Source: Algoriphagus alkaliphilus (GTDB lineage: Bacteria; Bacteroidota; Bacteroidia; Cytophagales; Cyclobacteriaceae). Taken from it: a stretch of 64,000 nt of DNA. A program made the translations under genes and the position numbers. The notes beneath the pieces are model-generated. The model was not told the DNA's origin. It saw only the letters and a list, made by a program, of their open reading frames with translations, and ran no database searches. How positions within the stretch are numbered: position 1 is the stretch's first letter; each line of letters opens with the position of its first letter. This document shows, one piece after another, positions 37,947-47,166 of the stretch. Location: positions 91,429 to 155,428 of the forward strand of contig NZ_FMXE01000010.1 of assembly GCF_900103735.1 (NCBI RefSeq), given 5' to 3'.

Positions 37947-39413
37947 TCAGTGCTGACTTTGTCTCCCTACCTTCCGATTTCCAGATCCTTCCGTTTTAGT
38001 CAACGCGTCACCCATGTCAGCTCTCGCCTCGGCAGCAAATCTGTTTAACATTGCCGCAATTTCAGGGTTCTGTGCCGAGACATCTAATGATTCTTCCATG
38101 TCCTTGGACAAATCAAAGAGTTGTGAATTTTCAAGTCTGATGTAGCTGTATTTCACCGGAATTCCGTCATTCCTAATTTCTGCATCAGCTGGTATCGTGC
38201 GATAGACATGAGGAAATACCAGTTTCCATTTTCCATAGATTACTGCCTGAAGCTCATTTTGATTGTAATAAGCATAGTAGGGTTTCAATTCCTGCTCTTC
38301 ACCTTGGATCAAAGGCCAGATATCCGAACCGTCGATTTTCAGTTTCGGGAGATTGGAATTGGTGAGTTTTGCCAAAGTGGGCAGAATATCAATGGTCATG
38401 GCCGCTTGATTCTGAACTTGACCTGCAGGGATTTTACCGGGCCAGGAAAAGATCGCCGGAACCCGGATTCCTCCTTCCCAGGACGTGCCTTTACCTTCTT
38501 TCAATCCAGCTTTCAATCCGGCATGTCCTCCGTAGGAAAGCCAAGGACCATTGTCGGAAGTGAAGATGATGAGCGTATTTTCGGACAAGCCAAGCTCTTT
38601 TAGTTTCTTTCGTATTTCGCCTACAGACCAATCAATTTCCATCATCACATCACCATATAATCCCTGCTCAGATTTACCCTTAAATTTATCAGAGACGAAA
38701 AGTGGGACATGCGGCATGCTGTGTGCCAGATACAGGAAAAAGGGATTCTCCTGATTTTTTTCGATGAATTCAAGAGATTTGTAAGTGTACCAAGAAGTCA
38801 ATTCCTGCTGATCATCCAGGTAGGCGATGGTTTTTTCTCCTTCAATGAGCGGAAGTGGAGGATAGTAATTTTTTGACTCGGGATGCTTGGGCCACATGTC
38901 ATTAGAATAGGGCAGTCCAAAGTAACTGTCAAAGCCCTGTCTGGTGGGTAAAAACTCCGGATGATGTCCCAAATGCCACTTTCCGACCATGCCCGTTTGA
39001 TAGCCATTTTCTTTAAGCATTTCCGCAATGGTGATCTCTTCTGGGTTTAGGCCATGATCGGCGGTATGATCCAACGCTCCGTACAGTCCGAGTCGGTTGG
39101 CATAGGCGCCGGTCAAAAGGGCTGCTCTGGAAGCTGTGCAGACTGCGTGAGGGACATAGAACTGCGTGAATCTAAGACCATCCGCAGAAAGTTGATCGAG
39201 GTGAGGTGTTTCCCATCCTCTTGCACCGTAGGAACCCAAGTCCCCATAGGCCATATCATCCGCAAAAATCAGGATGATGTTTGGCTTTTCTGATTCAAGA
39301 GTATTTGTTGGAGTTTCTTTATTTAAGAGGCTGAAAAATGAAAGCAGCGTAATTAAGATGGTGATCATCATATCAATTTTCAATTTTATGGAGCTGAAAA
39401 TTATAATTTCCAA
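37947..39413 (-). CDS. Sulfatase (arylsulfatase family)
   Basis: The 488-residue protein has metal ligands DD at 52-53 (IFADDMAYGD), and the formylglycine motif C92-T-A-S-R96 inside VCTASRAALLTG, then GKWHLG and TSDNGP. The Cys form needs a formylglycine-generating enzyme or anaerobic maturase. A hydrophobic N-terminal segment (MMITILITLLSFFSLL, residues 15-30) suggests export; the start may be the Met at 15 or 16. It follows the ROK regulator gene on the same strand and likely removes sulfate from a glycan in this sugar locus. Confidence 0.9.
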   Translation of the reverse strand: MEIIIFSSIKLKIDMMITILITLLSFFSLLNKETPTNTLESEKPNIILIFADDMAYGDLGSYGARGWETPHLDQLSADGLRFTQFYVPHAVCTASRAALLTGAYANRLGLYGALDHTADHGLNPEEITIAEMLKENGYQTGMVGKWHLGHHPEFLPTRQGFDSYFGLPYSNDMWPKHPESKNYYPPLPLIEGEKTIAYLDDQQELTSWYTYKSLEFIEKNQENPFFLYLAHSMPHVPLFVSDKFKGKSEQGLYGDVMMEIDWSVGEIRKKLKELGLSENTLIIFTSDNGPWLSYGGHAGLKAGLKEGKGTSWEGGIRVPAIFSWPGKIPAGQVQNQAAMTIDILPTLAKLTNSNLPKLKIDGSDIWPLIQGEEQELKPYYAYYNQNELQAVIYGKWKLVFPHVYRTIPADAEIRNDGIPVKYSYIRLENSQLFDLSKDMEESLDVSAQNPEIAAMLNRFAAEARADMGDALTKTEGSGNRKVGRQSQH

Positions 39414-39474
39414 ATCCTTTAAAGGCTTCCAATTTAGATCAAGTTATCAATTACGGTTTTTGAAAGTTAAACTA

Positions 39475-39495
39475 AGGCTGGTTTTACCCCAGCCT
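39475..39495 (-). terminator. Hairpin between ROK regulator and sulfatase genes
   Basis: AGGCTGG/CCAGCCT with a seven-base loop overlaps the end of the ROK regulator gene. The T-run after it is weak, so it may attenuate rather than stop transcription into the sulfatase gene. Confidence 0.45.
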
Positions 39496-40731
39496 GTTAA
39501 TGACGTCTTCAAATAACTTTTCATTCACTACAGCCACCCCGCCCAAAAGTCCGACGTCTTTACCTAACTGGTATAGGGCCAGCTTCGATTTTTCACGGGA
39601 TTTAGCCATGCTGTAGATATTCAAGGCCTGTTGGATAGGAGTGATGAGGTATTGGTTTGCCTCGGCGACAGAGCCTCCGATGATGATCAGTTCGGGATTG
39701 AGGAGTTGAATCAACATCGAAATCCCCCGTCCAAGATCTAGGCCTGCTTCGGAAAGAATGGTTATTGCTCGTTGGTCACCTGCCAGGGCGGCTTCCACCA
39801 CCAGGTCAGGCTCTAATTCTCCCTGATGATCTCTGACCATTCTGGCCAAAATACTGTCCTTATCCAGCCTGATGGCATCTTCTGCCATTCTAACGATGGC
39901 AGTACCCGAAGCCACTGCTTCCAAACATCCTTTTTTGCCGCAAGTACAAGTGATATCTCTTGACTCGAAGATAGGAGAATGAGAAAATTCTCCGGCAAAC
40001 CCCGAGGCTCCCTGGTAGATTTTTCCGTCGATGATGATTCCCAGCCCTATTCCCCAACCTATGAATAAACCGAGGACATTTTTATAATTGTGCTCAGAAC
40101 CGAATTTGTATTCTGCCAAAGTCATCGCCCGAGCGTCATTTTCAAGGAATATTTTCATTTGAAAATGAGATTCCAGATTTTCCAGCAAGGTCTTTTTGCC
40201 AAATCTGAGATAGGTATAGTTAACACCTCCTACCGAATCCACCAATCCCGGCATGGAAAATCCGACAGCGATTATCTTATCCGCGGGGATATTGGTCTTT
40301 TCCAGATACCGGTCAATGGTCCCACAAATCAAATCGAAGGTCTCCTTTTCATTATTGAGCGTGATCTTGTGATCTTCTTTTTCAAAAGCCAACTCATGGT
40401 TGCATGAGTACAGGGCTAAATGCATATTGAATTTCGAGAAATCGACTGAAAGCACATAAAAGGCATTTTCAGCCAGTCTATACAAGTCAGGCTTTCGGCC
40501 TCCCTGGGATTCTGCCCGTCCCTGCTTGATGACTTCACCGGAATTCATCAAATCTCCCAAAAGTGCATTTACAGTCGGCAGAGAAATTCCGACTTCATTG
40601 CAAATTTCACTTGCCGTGTTTGCGCCTTTGAGGTAAAGATTTTTGATGATCTTAATTTTGTTGAGGTAGCTTTTGATTTCCACCACACCGTCCATTTTGG
40701 CGATGATTTCTTGAGGATTAATTAGGTTCAT
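39484..40731 (-). CDS. ROK family transcriptional regulator (NagC/Mlc-like)
   Basis: Residues 20-85 form a winged helix (GANTASEICNEVGISLPTVNALL), followed by a ROK sugar-binding domain with the zinc motif CTCGKKGC and GxxGLG-like GWGIGLGI. The length of 415 is typical of NagC or Mlc repressors. It is divergent from the cupin gene and precedes the sulfatase gene, so it probably represses this locus until a sugar binds. The chitinase operon 3 kb away may also be a target. Confidence 0.9.
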   Translation of the reverse strand: MNLINPQEIIAKMDGVVEIKSYLNKIKIIKNLYLKGANTASEICNEVGISLPTVNALLGDLMNSGEVIKQGRAESQGGRKPDLYRLAENAFYVLSVDFSKFNMHLALYSCNHELAFEKEDHKITLNNEKETFDLICGTIDRYLEKTNIPADKIIAVGFSMPGLVDSVGGVNYTYLRFGKKTLLENLESHFQMKIFLENDARAMTLAEYKFGSEHNYKNVLGLFIGWGIGLGIIIDGKIYQGASGFAGEFSHSPIFESRDITCTCGKKGCLEAVASGTAIVRMAEDAIRLDKDSILARMVRDHQGELEPDLVVEAALAGDQRAITILSEAGLDLGRGISMLIQLLNPELIIIGGSVAEANQYLITPIQQALNIYSMAKSREKSKLALYQLGKDVGLLGGVAVVNEKLFEDVINRLG

Positions 40732-40909
40732 GGCTAGTAGTAATCCCTGAATTAAAGGAAATTTTAGACTTCAAAAAAGACTTCCAAAAAAAAATCATAT
40801 AACAAGAGGTAAATTTCTTTAAGAAACTCAATTTTATTTTGAATCATGAGGAGTTTTAAAAAAGATTTGAAAATTTCAGTACTTGATTTCTAAGAGTTTA
40901 AACATTTGT

Positions 40910-40917
40910 TAAGTTTG
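40910..40917 (+). promoter_or_regulatory. -7 box upstream of cupin gene
   Basis: TAAGTTTG matches TAnnTTTG, 18 bases before the cupin ATG. A TTG at 40883-40885 could be part of a -33 element, though the spacing is slightly long. Confidence 0.4.
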
Positions 40918-40935
40918 CCCATGAATTTTTAAAGA

Positions 40936-41457
40936 ATGGAAAAATTGGAAATTGAAGCTCGCTTGAAAAAGTCAGAGCTTTTTGAAAAAGTTGAAAAATA
41001 TATTTCTGATTTGGGGTATAAAATTACCTCGAGAGATCTGAATCGTCCTTGGGGAGGTTTTTTTGTCCTTGATGAATCGCAAATTTTGAAATTTAAAACT
41101 GACTTTTTTTCAGATGTGGACTTATCCGCCGATCAATTGGAACAAAAGTTAAGTCCGAAATTTCTTTTGGTAGCTCCGGGAGCAAGATTGTCATGGCAAT
41201 ATCATTTCCGAAGGGCAGAACTTTGGAAATTAATAGCAGGAAAGTCGGCGATAAGTAGGAGTTTTTCCGATGAACAGGGTCCTGTAGAGGAGATGATTCT
41301 AGGTAATGTGGTTTCGCTTCAAAAAGGAGAGCGGCATCGCTTAATCGGTACAGAATCCTGGGGTGTGGTAGCAGAGATTTGGATGCACGCTGATCCTGCC
41401 AATCCTTCGGATGAGGAGGATATTGTGAGATTACAGGACGATTACTTCAGAAAATAA
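40936..41457 (+). CDS. Cupin, mannose-6-phosphate isomerase-like
   Basis: The 173-residue protein resembles the cupin domain of type II phosphomannose isomerases: RPWGGFFVLDES, a barrel with LSWQYHFRRAELWKLIAG and KGERHRLIG, and the conserved end DEEDIVRLQDDYFRK. His in QYHFRRAE and GERHR are candidate metal ligands. It probably isomerises a phosphorylated sugar. It is divergent from the ROK regulator and closed by its own terminator. Confidence 0.8.
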   Translation: MEKLEIEARLKKSELFEKVEKYISDLGYKITSRDLNRPWGGFFVLDESQILKFKTDFFSDVDLSADQLEQKLSPKFLLVAPGARLSWQYHFRRAELWKLIAGKSAISRSFSDEQGPVEEMILGNVVSLQKGERHRLIGTESWGVVAEIWMHADPANPSDEEDIVRLQDDYFRK

Positions 41458-41460
41458 TGA

Positions 41461-41485
41461 AGCTCGGGGTTATTCCCCGAGCTTT
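41461..41485 (+). terminator. Terminator after cupin gene
   Basis: A perfect 9-bp stem AGCTCGGGG/CCCCGAGCT with loop TTATT ends in TTT, three bases after the cupin stop codon. Confidence 0.85.
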
Positions 41486-41816
41486 AAAAGTTTAAATTAT
41501 TGGTCCGAAGCTCAATCACTCTTAAAATAAAAAAACTGCACAATACTAAAAAACTACCGCGGACAAGTCCAAAGAAGTCAATGAATTTAATCATAATGAT
41601 TTAAAATTCAAATAATTGCGCTTTAAATCCAATACGTTGGAAATTTTTGCTGTTTTAGGAAAGTCATGCGGCAGTCCAAAGGAAACGGAATTACCTGCTT
41701 GATTGAACTAACGAGGTTTTAATAATCAAACTTTCATATCAGTCGAAATGACCTTTGAAAAGTAATTGCTAAACTCAAAAAATACGCGGTAAGGAAAGAA
41801 ATCCGAAGGAACTGAA
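41486..41816. other. AT-rich intergenic region
   Basis: About 330 bases lie between the cupin terminator and the small Lacal_2735-type gene. I see no coding frame, tRNA or strong hairpin. Confidence 0.6.
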
Positions 41817-41978
41817 TTAGAATTTATCCATTTTTTTCGCAATCGCCTCCGCCTCCGCCATTAACTTATCAGCGGCCGTACGATTGGAATGTGATAGTTT
41901 ATGGGCATCAGACATCATTTTGGCATAGGTTTCCTGAAGCTTTTCTTTTTCTGATTTTTTCTTGAATAGTCCGAACAT
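41817..41978 (-). CDS. Lacal_2735-type small protein
   Basis: A 53-residue frame starts MFGLFKKKSEKEKLQETY and continues with KMMSDAHKLSHSNRTAADK and AEAEAIAKKM. This matches the small, highly charged helical protein known as the Lacal_2735 family in Bacteroidota. The function is unknown. It has no signal peptide and should be cytoplasmic. It is short enough to be missed by length-filtered gene calling. Confidence 0.75.
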   Translation of the reverse strand: MFGLFKKKSEKEKLQETYAKMMSDAHKLSHSNRTAADKLMAEAEAIAKKMDKF

Positions 41979-42040
41979 GATATCTTTTTTTATAGTGAAC
42001 CAAATTCAGTAGCCAATGTTCAATCCTTAAAAAACAGGGT

Positions 42041-43585
42041 TCACCTTCCCTCTATTATCTCATTATTTTTAAAATTAACAAGGTCTTCAAGTCGGCCTGC
42101 TGAATTGTAATACCTCCATGGACCTTCTTTTTTTCCATCCTTCATTGTGCCTTCAGAGGCTTTTCTTCCATTCTCATGGTAAAATATCCACAATCCCTCT
42201 GCCTTGCCAGACTTAAAAGTCCCCTCAGATTCTTTTTGGCCAGTGATGTAATAGGTGATGCGAGTTCCATTTCCATTTTTGAGGGTTCCTTTATCCAGTT
42301 TTTTTGTTCCATCAAAACTATGGTATTCACCTATATTCATTAATCTGCCTTTGTCCCAATATTCTTCTTGAGTCAATTGCTTGTTGTCATAAAAAAGACC
42401 CCAAATTCCATCTTCCAAGCCAAGATTGTAGGTGCCCACTGACTTGAGTTGTCCGCCATCATAATAATAGAACCATTGGCCTTCCTCCATTCCTAGGTTA
42501 TATTTTCCTTCAGCAATCAGAATTCCGATCTTATTGAAATATTTCCAAATTCCTGTTTGGAGATCGTTTCGATATTCTCCGATAGAATAAATTTCCCCGT
42601 CAGGAAAGAAGCTTTTCCAAACACCTGTTTTGGCTCCACTTTGATATTGACCTTGGACGGAAACATGTCCGGAGCTGTGGTATTCGATATACTCGCCAAC
42701 CGGCACGCCAAGCTCAAACGTTTTCCGCTTTGATAGTGCTTTATTTGGGAAGTATTCCTCCCAGACACCCACGGCGATGTTATTTTTATATTTTTCTATT
42801 CGGGCTAATCGTCCCGTTTGATAATAGTATTTCCAGTCTCCGGTTTTATTGCCGTTTTGATCATAAAACTCCTCTGCCTCCAGGACTTTTGTGCCGGGAA
42901 AATACCTTTTCCAATCCCCTATTTTTTTACCGTTTTTGAAGCTTCCGATTTCAAAAGGAATTCCACCTAAAAGCCTTTTGAAATTACCTTCAAACTGTCC
43001 TTTTGAATAACTTGCCTCAGTGATCACCGTGCCATCTGGAGCATATTCTATGTAGGGTCCCTCGCGAAGTCCATTCACATAAAACTCCCTGGAAGCCAAT
43101 TCACCAAATTCATAAAAGGAAACCCATTGACCAGTACGTTTACCATTATCATATTGTCCCTCTGTCAAAACTTGACTGGGGTCAATGTAATTGGGATTGC
43201 CTTCTTTTCCGTAAAACTCCGTGTACTTGCCGACCAGAACACTATCTCTGTAAATCACCTGTTTTTTTAAAGCGCCTTCTGCGTCAAAGTAAAGGGCTGG
43301 ACCAAAGAGTTTACCATCTCTGTATTCCGCCGATTCTCTACGCTTTCCATTGGGGTGATATTGTGTCCACAGTCCTTCTCTTTTTCCATTCCCAAAGGTG
43401 CCTTCCGAGAGAAGGGTATTGGTTTTTGGATTGTATATTTTCCACAAACCTTCCCGGATATTATTTCTTATTACGCCCGTAGCCATAAGAGAGGAATCAG
43501 AGTTGAATTGCTGTACCAGTTTGGGGTCCTGCGCGAGAGTTGAAAAATAGAGGAAGCTAAAAACTGCCAAAAGCAAATATCTCAT
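42041..43585 (-). CDS. Secreted MORN-repeat (YwqK-like) protein
   Basis: A signal peptide (MRYLLLAVFSFLYFSTLAQ) is followed by about 20 repeats of roughly 23 residues with the form G-x-W-x-x-Y-x-x-x-G-x-x-x-x-x-G-x-Y, for example GVWKYFNKIGILIAEGKYN and GQWFYYYDGGQLKSVGTYN. These are MORN_2 repeats, often labelled 'YwqK family antitoxin', a name that need not apply here because no toxin gene is adjacent. The protein likely sits in the periplasm or outer membrane as a beta-rich rod. The 514 residues are almost wholly repeats. Confidence 0.85.
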   Translation of the reverse strand: MRYLLLAVFSFLYFSTLAQDPKLVQQFNSDSSLMATGVIRNNIREGLWKIYNPKTNTLLSEGTFGNGKREGLWTQYHPNGKRRESAEYRDGKLFGPALYFDAEGALKKQVIYRDSVLVGKYTEFYGKEGNPNYIDPSQVLTEGQYDNGKRTGQWVSFYEFGELASREFYVNGLREGPYIEYAPDGTVITEASYSKGQFEGNFKRLLGGIPFEIGSFKNGKKIGDWKRYFPGTKVLEAEEFYDQNGNKTGDWKYYYQTGRLARIEKYKNNIAVGVWEEYFPNKALSKRKTFELGVPVGEYIEYHSSGHVSVQGQYQSGAKTGVWKSFFPDGEIYSIGEYRNDLQTGIWKYFNKIGILIAEGKYNLGMEEGQWFYYYDGGQLKSVGTYNLGLEDGIWGLFYDNKQLTQEEYWDKGRLMNIGEYHSFDGTKKLDKGTLKNGNGTRITYYITGQKESEGTFKSGKAEGLWIFYHENGRKASEGTMKDGKKEGPWRYYNSAGRLEDLVNFKNNEIIEGR

Positions 43586-43693
43586 ATATCTTGTAAATTT
43601 CGGTTTGGTTCAATTGGAACCTTATACAAACGATCGAATGAACAGATTCGACATATTATCTACGTGTGAATGAGTTTCCTGTTTAAAATTAAG

Positions 43694-44269
43694 TTAATTC
43701 CTGACTTGTTCTGCCGGAAGACTCAGAATACCAAGGATTTTTTTTAGGCACTTACAAAGATTTTGATTGAGCACCAAAAGGTCTGGATCGACTGGGATTG
43801 GTTTAATCCAATGATAAAAGCCGAGTTTTGCCTTTGCTATTTTCCCTTCATCTGTTGTGAGATTTCGATTCAATATCAGATCCGGATAATCCCATTGATT
43901 TTCACTGAGGCCAAAGGAAAATTCCAGACCGATAAATTCCTTGACCGGATTTTCTCGGTTGCTTCCCAGTAGGATGGTAATAAAAAGCCCATTTCCAAAC
44001 CAATTGAGTAGACGGATGTTTGATCCGGTAATTGGATCAAAATCTCGGATTAAATCCAGAACTAAGTAAGGAAATCCCAACAAGTCATTGCCTTTGGATA
44101 TTTTCGTACCCTTAGACTTGGCTGATATTTTATCAAAAATCTCTTTTGGGAATGAGTTTCCTACATCTTCTAAAACCGAGGTAAATTGTGTTTTCAGAAG
44201 ATTTTGCCGATGAATTAAATCCTTGTTTAACCAAAGTTCTACGTCAAGAGAATTCTGTAATTTATCCAT
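43694..44269 (-). CDS. Hypothetical protein
   Basis: I do not recognise this protein. Its likely start is the ATG of MDKLQNSLDVELWLNKD, one base after the fabH stop; an earlier in-frame ATG lies inside fabH. The 191 residues are soluble, with FPYLVLDLIRDFDP and WFGNGLFITILLG in the middle. Tight spacing indicates cotranscription with fabH. Confidence 0.65.
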   Translation of the reverse strand: MDKLQNSLDVELWLNKDLIHRQNLLKTQFTSVLEDVGNSFPKEIFDKISAKSKGTKISKGNDLLGFPYLVLDLIRDFDPITGSNIRLLNWFGNGLFITILLGSNRENPVKEFIGLEFSFGLSENQWDYPDLILNRNLTTDEGKIAKAKLGFYHWIKPIPVDPDLLVLNQNLCKCLKKILGILSLPAEQVRN

Positions 44270-44270
44270 A

Positions 44271-45269
44271 TTACCAGCGTAGTAAGGCTGAGGCCCATGC
44301 GAATCCTGATCCAAATGCTGCCAAACAAACCAAATCTCCTTCCTTTAATCTTCCCTGTTCCCAAGCTTGGGATAGTGCAATTGGGATAGTTCCTGCTGTA
44401 GTATTGCCTAAATACATGATATTGTTAAATACCCTCTCGTCAGGAAGCCCCATTTTTTGCTGGATGTATTGGCTGATTCGGAGGTTGGCCTGATGGGGAA
44501 CTAAGAGGTCAATTTCGTCTTTAGTCACTCCGTTGTGATCCAAGGCTTCTTTAATAACCTCCATAAAACGGACGATCGCATGTTTGAAAACTGCGTTTCC
44601 ATTCATTTTTAAGAAAAAATCTCCACGATCGACCATTTCTTGGGAGATTCTTACTTTTCCGCTGCTGCTTGGAGCAATACAGTATAATTCCTCCGCATGA
44701 GATCCATCAGCGTGCAGGTGGGTACTGAGAATTCCCGGTTGGTCGAGCTCCACAGCTCCCAAAACCACTGCACCGGCTCCGTCCGCAAAAATCACTGCAC
44801 TCGAGCGTCCCTCATCACTTTTATCCAAAGCGGAGGACTGAATTTCCGCTCCAACGACCAAAATTTTCTTATACATTCCGGATTTGATAAACTGGTCTGC
44901 GACTGATAATGCATAAACAAAACCAGAACAGGCATTTTTAACTTCCAATGCTCCTACACTGGTAAGCCCCAGTTCCCGTTGAAGCAAAACTCCATTTCCG
45001 GGAAGAAAATAATCCGAGGTGATTGTAGCAAAAACAATGAATTCGATATCCTGAGGTTCAACTCCAGCCCGTTTCATGGCCATTTGGCTTGCTTTGGCAG
45101 ACATATTGGTCACCGTATCCACTCCCGCGGTAAACCAACGACGCTCATGAATTCCTGTTCGCTCCACGATCCATTCATCTGTCGTATTCATCATTCGGGA
45201 AAGCTCCTCATTGGTCACGACTCGCTCAGGGACATAGTGCCCGGCTCCAAGAATTCGGGATTTTTTCAT
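44271..45269 (-). CDS. fabH: 3-oxoacyl-ACP synthase III
   Basis: The 332-residue protein has the FabH triad: C114 in EVKNACSGFVYAL, His in VPHQANLRI and Asn in LGNTTAGTIPIAL. DEWIVERTGIHERRW near residue 31 is typical. It condenses acyl-CoA with malonyl-ACP to start fatty acid synthesis. No other fab genes are adjacent, so this may be one of several FabH copies or a stand-alone one. A small unknown gene follows directly. Confidence 0.93.
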   Translation of the reverse strand: MKKSRILGAGHYVPERVVTNEELSRMMNTTDEWIVERTGIHERRWFTAGVDTVTNMSAKASQMAMKRAGVEPQDIEFIVFATITSDYFLPGNGVLLQRELGLTSVGALEVKNACSGFVYALSVADQFIKSGMYKKILVVGAEIQSSALDKSDEGRSSAVIFADGAGAVVLGAVELDQPGILSTHLHADGSHAEELYCIAPSSSGKVRISQEMVDRGDFFLKMNGNAVFKHAIVRFMEVIKEALDHNGVTKDEIDLLVPHQANLRISQYIQQKMGLPDERVFNNIMYLGNTTAGTIPIALSQAWEQGRLKEGDLVCLAAFGSGFAWASALLRW

Positions 45270-45367
45270 CTGTTATTTGGGTCTATTGAAATAAGATAAG
45301 CGGAATACGAATATCGGTACAGAAAAGCACCTAGACAAAAAGGGCTTAACTCGGTAAAATGTTTTAT

Positions 45368-46066
45368 TTATCCAAACAAGGTATAGTTTCCAAACTGATC
45401 CATGGGAGATGTTTTTCGGATTATTCCAGGGACATCATTATGCACTGAATTGACCAAAGGTGATACGGTATAGCTCATCATCAGTTCCCCGGGATAGGTA
45501 TTGAGCATTTTAAGCAGATCCGCTTCAGAAGTATATTTATCAAGCCATTTTTTTTCCTGATCTCGGCTGATGATCACCGGCATCCGATCGTGAACTTCAG
45601 AGACCACTTCGTTAGGAGTGGTGGTAAGTATCAAAAAGGTATGTTGGGATTCTCCTGAGACAGTTTCGTATTCTTCCCAGATTCCGGCAAAGGCAAACAT
45701 GTCTTCATCCCTGAGTGTAAAGCGATAGGGAATTTTGGTCTTCTTGCCAAGTCTTTTCCATTCAAAAAAACCGTCGGCAGGGACAAGACATCTTCTTTTC
45801 TGAAAGGAATTTCTGAAAGAAATTTTCTCATTTACTGATTCCGCCCTGGCATTTATCAGTTTTTGGGAGACGGGCTTATTCTGTCCGAAATCAGGGGTAA
45901 TTCCCCAATAGAAAAAAGAAAATCCCCTAGGGCTGTCAGAAGTGATTACAGGTACAAGTTGGGTAGGGGCAATGTTGTATCTGGGAGTGAAGTCCACCAC
46001 CATATCCGCTTGAAACCGTTCTTCCAATTCAATTTTACTTTTGCTAAGGGAGTATCTTCCGCACAT
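45368..46066 (-). CDS. SOS response-associated peptidase (SRAP/HMCES)
   Basis: The 232-residue protein starts MCGRYSLS, where C2 becomes the catalytic N-terminal cysteine after Met removal. NARAESV, PADGFFEWK and HDRMPVII are the other conserved SRAP motifs. The family crosslinks to abasic sites in single-stranded DNA to protect them. It lies 30 bases after the hydrolase gene on the same strand. Confidence 0.94.
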   Translation of the reverse strand: MCGRYSLSKSKIELEERFQADMVVDFTPRYNIAPTQLVPVITSDSPRGFSFFYWGITPDFGQNKPVSQKLINARAESVNEKISFRNSFQKRRCLVPADGFFEWKRLGKKTKIPYRFTLRDEDMFAFAGIWEEYETVSGESQHTFLILTTTPNEVVSEVHDRMPVIISRDQEKKWLDKYTSEADLLKMLNTYPGELMMSYTVSPLVNSVHNDVPGIIRKTSPMDQFGNYTLFG

Positions 46067-46096
46067 GATCAGGGTGTTATTATAATATGGCGGAAG

Positions 46097-47056
46097 TTAG
46101 AGATCGCGGGTTATAAATTCAACTGCCCGAAGCTCAGAGTAAAAGCTTTTTTCACCTGTTGGCCCTGAAAATCCAACATGACCCCCGTGTTTTGGGAATT
46201 CAAAATGAACTAGTTCCAATCGTTTCGCAAGCTTTATTGGAAAGCAAGTGTCACTTAAAAAAGGATCGTTTTGGGCATTTAGAATCAGTGCAGGCACTTC
46301 TATCTGATCTAAAAACTGAAGGGAGGAGTTGATGCTATAGTATTCTGCGGCATCTGAAAACCCATGTAATGGACCGGTAAAATATTCATCAAAATCCCGT
46401 AATGTTTTAATTTTCCGAAGTAGTCTTAACGGAAATTCGCCCGGAAAAGCCAATGATTTGCGGATAACCTTTTCCTTTAGCGTATTTAAAAAACGCTTGG
46501 AGTAAATAACATTTTCCCCTGAGGAGATTTTATTGCAGGATCCGGCAAGGTCAAGGGGAACGGAAATCGCCACTCCTTTTTTGATTTTCGGGTAGGATGA
46601 TTTTTTTTCTCCCAAGTATTTGAGGGTTAGGTTTCCGCCAAGACTAAACCCCACCAGGTACACATTACGATAGTTTTTTTGAGCATGGATGACGACAGTA
46701 TCCAAATCATAAGTAGCGCCGCTGTGATAGAAAATGATTTTTTTGTTCAGCTCTTCTCCACAACCCCGGAAGTTCCAACTCAGGACATCAAGCCCTTTCA
46801 GAATAAATTCTTTTGCCATTCCCAGCATATATGGCCTTGTGCTATTTCCTTCTAATCCATGGCTGAGAATCACCAAAGCATCATTTCCCCCTCTGTACCA
46901 ATCCAGATCCAGAAAGTCTCCATCAGCTGTTGTTATTCGTTCTCTCTCAGGTTTTTGTATTTCTACTTTCCTAAATAATGCGGGATAAATTGTCTCTAAA
47001 TGTCCGCTAAAGAGCCATTTAGGTCTTTGATAAAAGCTTTCAGATGTAAGGGGCAT
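46097..47056 (-). CDS. YheT-like alpha/beta hydrolase
   Basis: The 319-residue protein has a nucleophile elbow GFSLGGNLTL, an oxyanion region LSHGLEGNSTRPYM, WNFRGCGEE, and a catalytic His near FPKHGGHVGF. This is the YheT/ABHD1-3-like family of hydrolases. The substrate is unknown; esters or lipids are plausible. It is upstream of the SRAP gene and divergent from the pyruvate dehydrogenase E2 gene. Confidence 0.88.
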   Translation of the reverse strand: MPLTSESFYQRPKWLFSGHLETIYPALFRKVEIQKPERERITTADGDFLDLDWYRGGNDALVILSHGLEGNSTRPYMLGMAKEFILKGLDVLSWNFRGCGEELNKKIIFYHSGATYDLDTVVIHAQKNYRNVYLVGFSLGGNLTLKYLGEKKSSYPKIKKGVAISVPLDLAGSCNKISSGENVIYSKRFLNTLKEKVIRKSLAFPGEFPLRLLRKIKTLRDFDEYFTGPLHGFSDAAEYYSINSSLQFLDQIEVPALILNAQNDPFLSDTCFPIKLAKRLELVHFEFPKHGGHVGFSGPTGEKSFYSELRAVEFITRDL

Positions 47057-47100
47057 GAGTTGAAAGGGCCTAAAACAACACGGAAAATACAGGATATAAA

Positions 47101-47132
47101 TTTGAATAAAGCGTTTTTAAAAACTATTTTTG
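47101..47132 (+). promoter_or_regulatory. Bacteroidota-type promoter of the E2 gene
   Basis: TTTG at 47101-47104 and TATTTTTG at 47125-47132 are 20 bases apart, which fits the -33 TTTG / -7 TAnnTTTG consensus. The ATG is at 47167. Confidence 0.6.
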
Positions 47133-47166
47133 GACACTTTAAAAACGAACAAGATCGAAATTACCT

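Noticed and set aside
42041..43585. Toxin-antitoxin system based on the 'YwqK antitoxin' label
   Set aside because: The protein is a secreted MORN-repeat rod and no toxin gene is adjacent.
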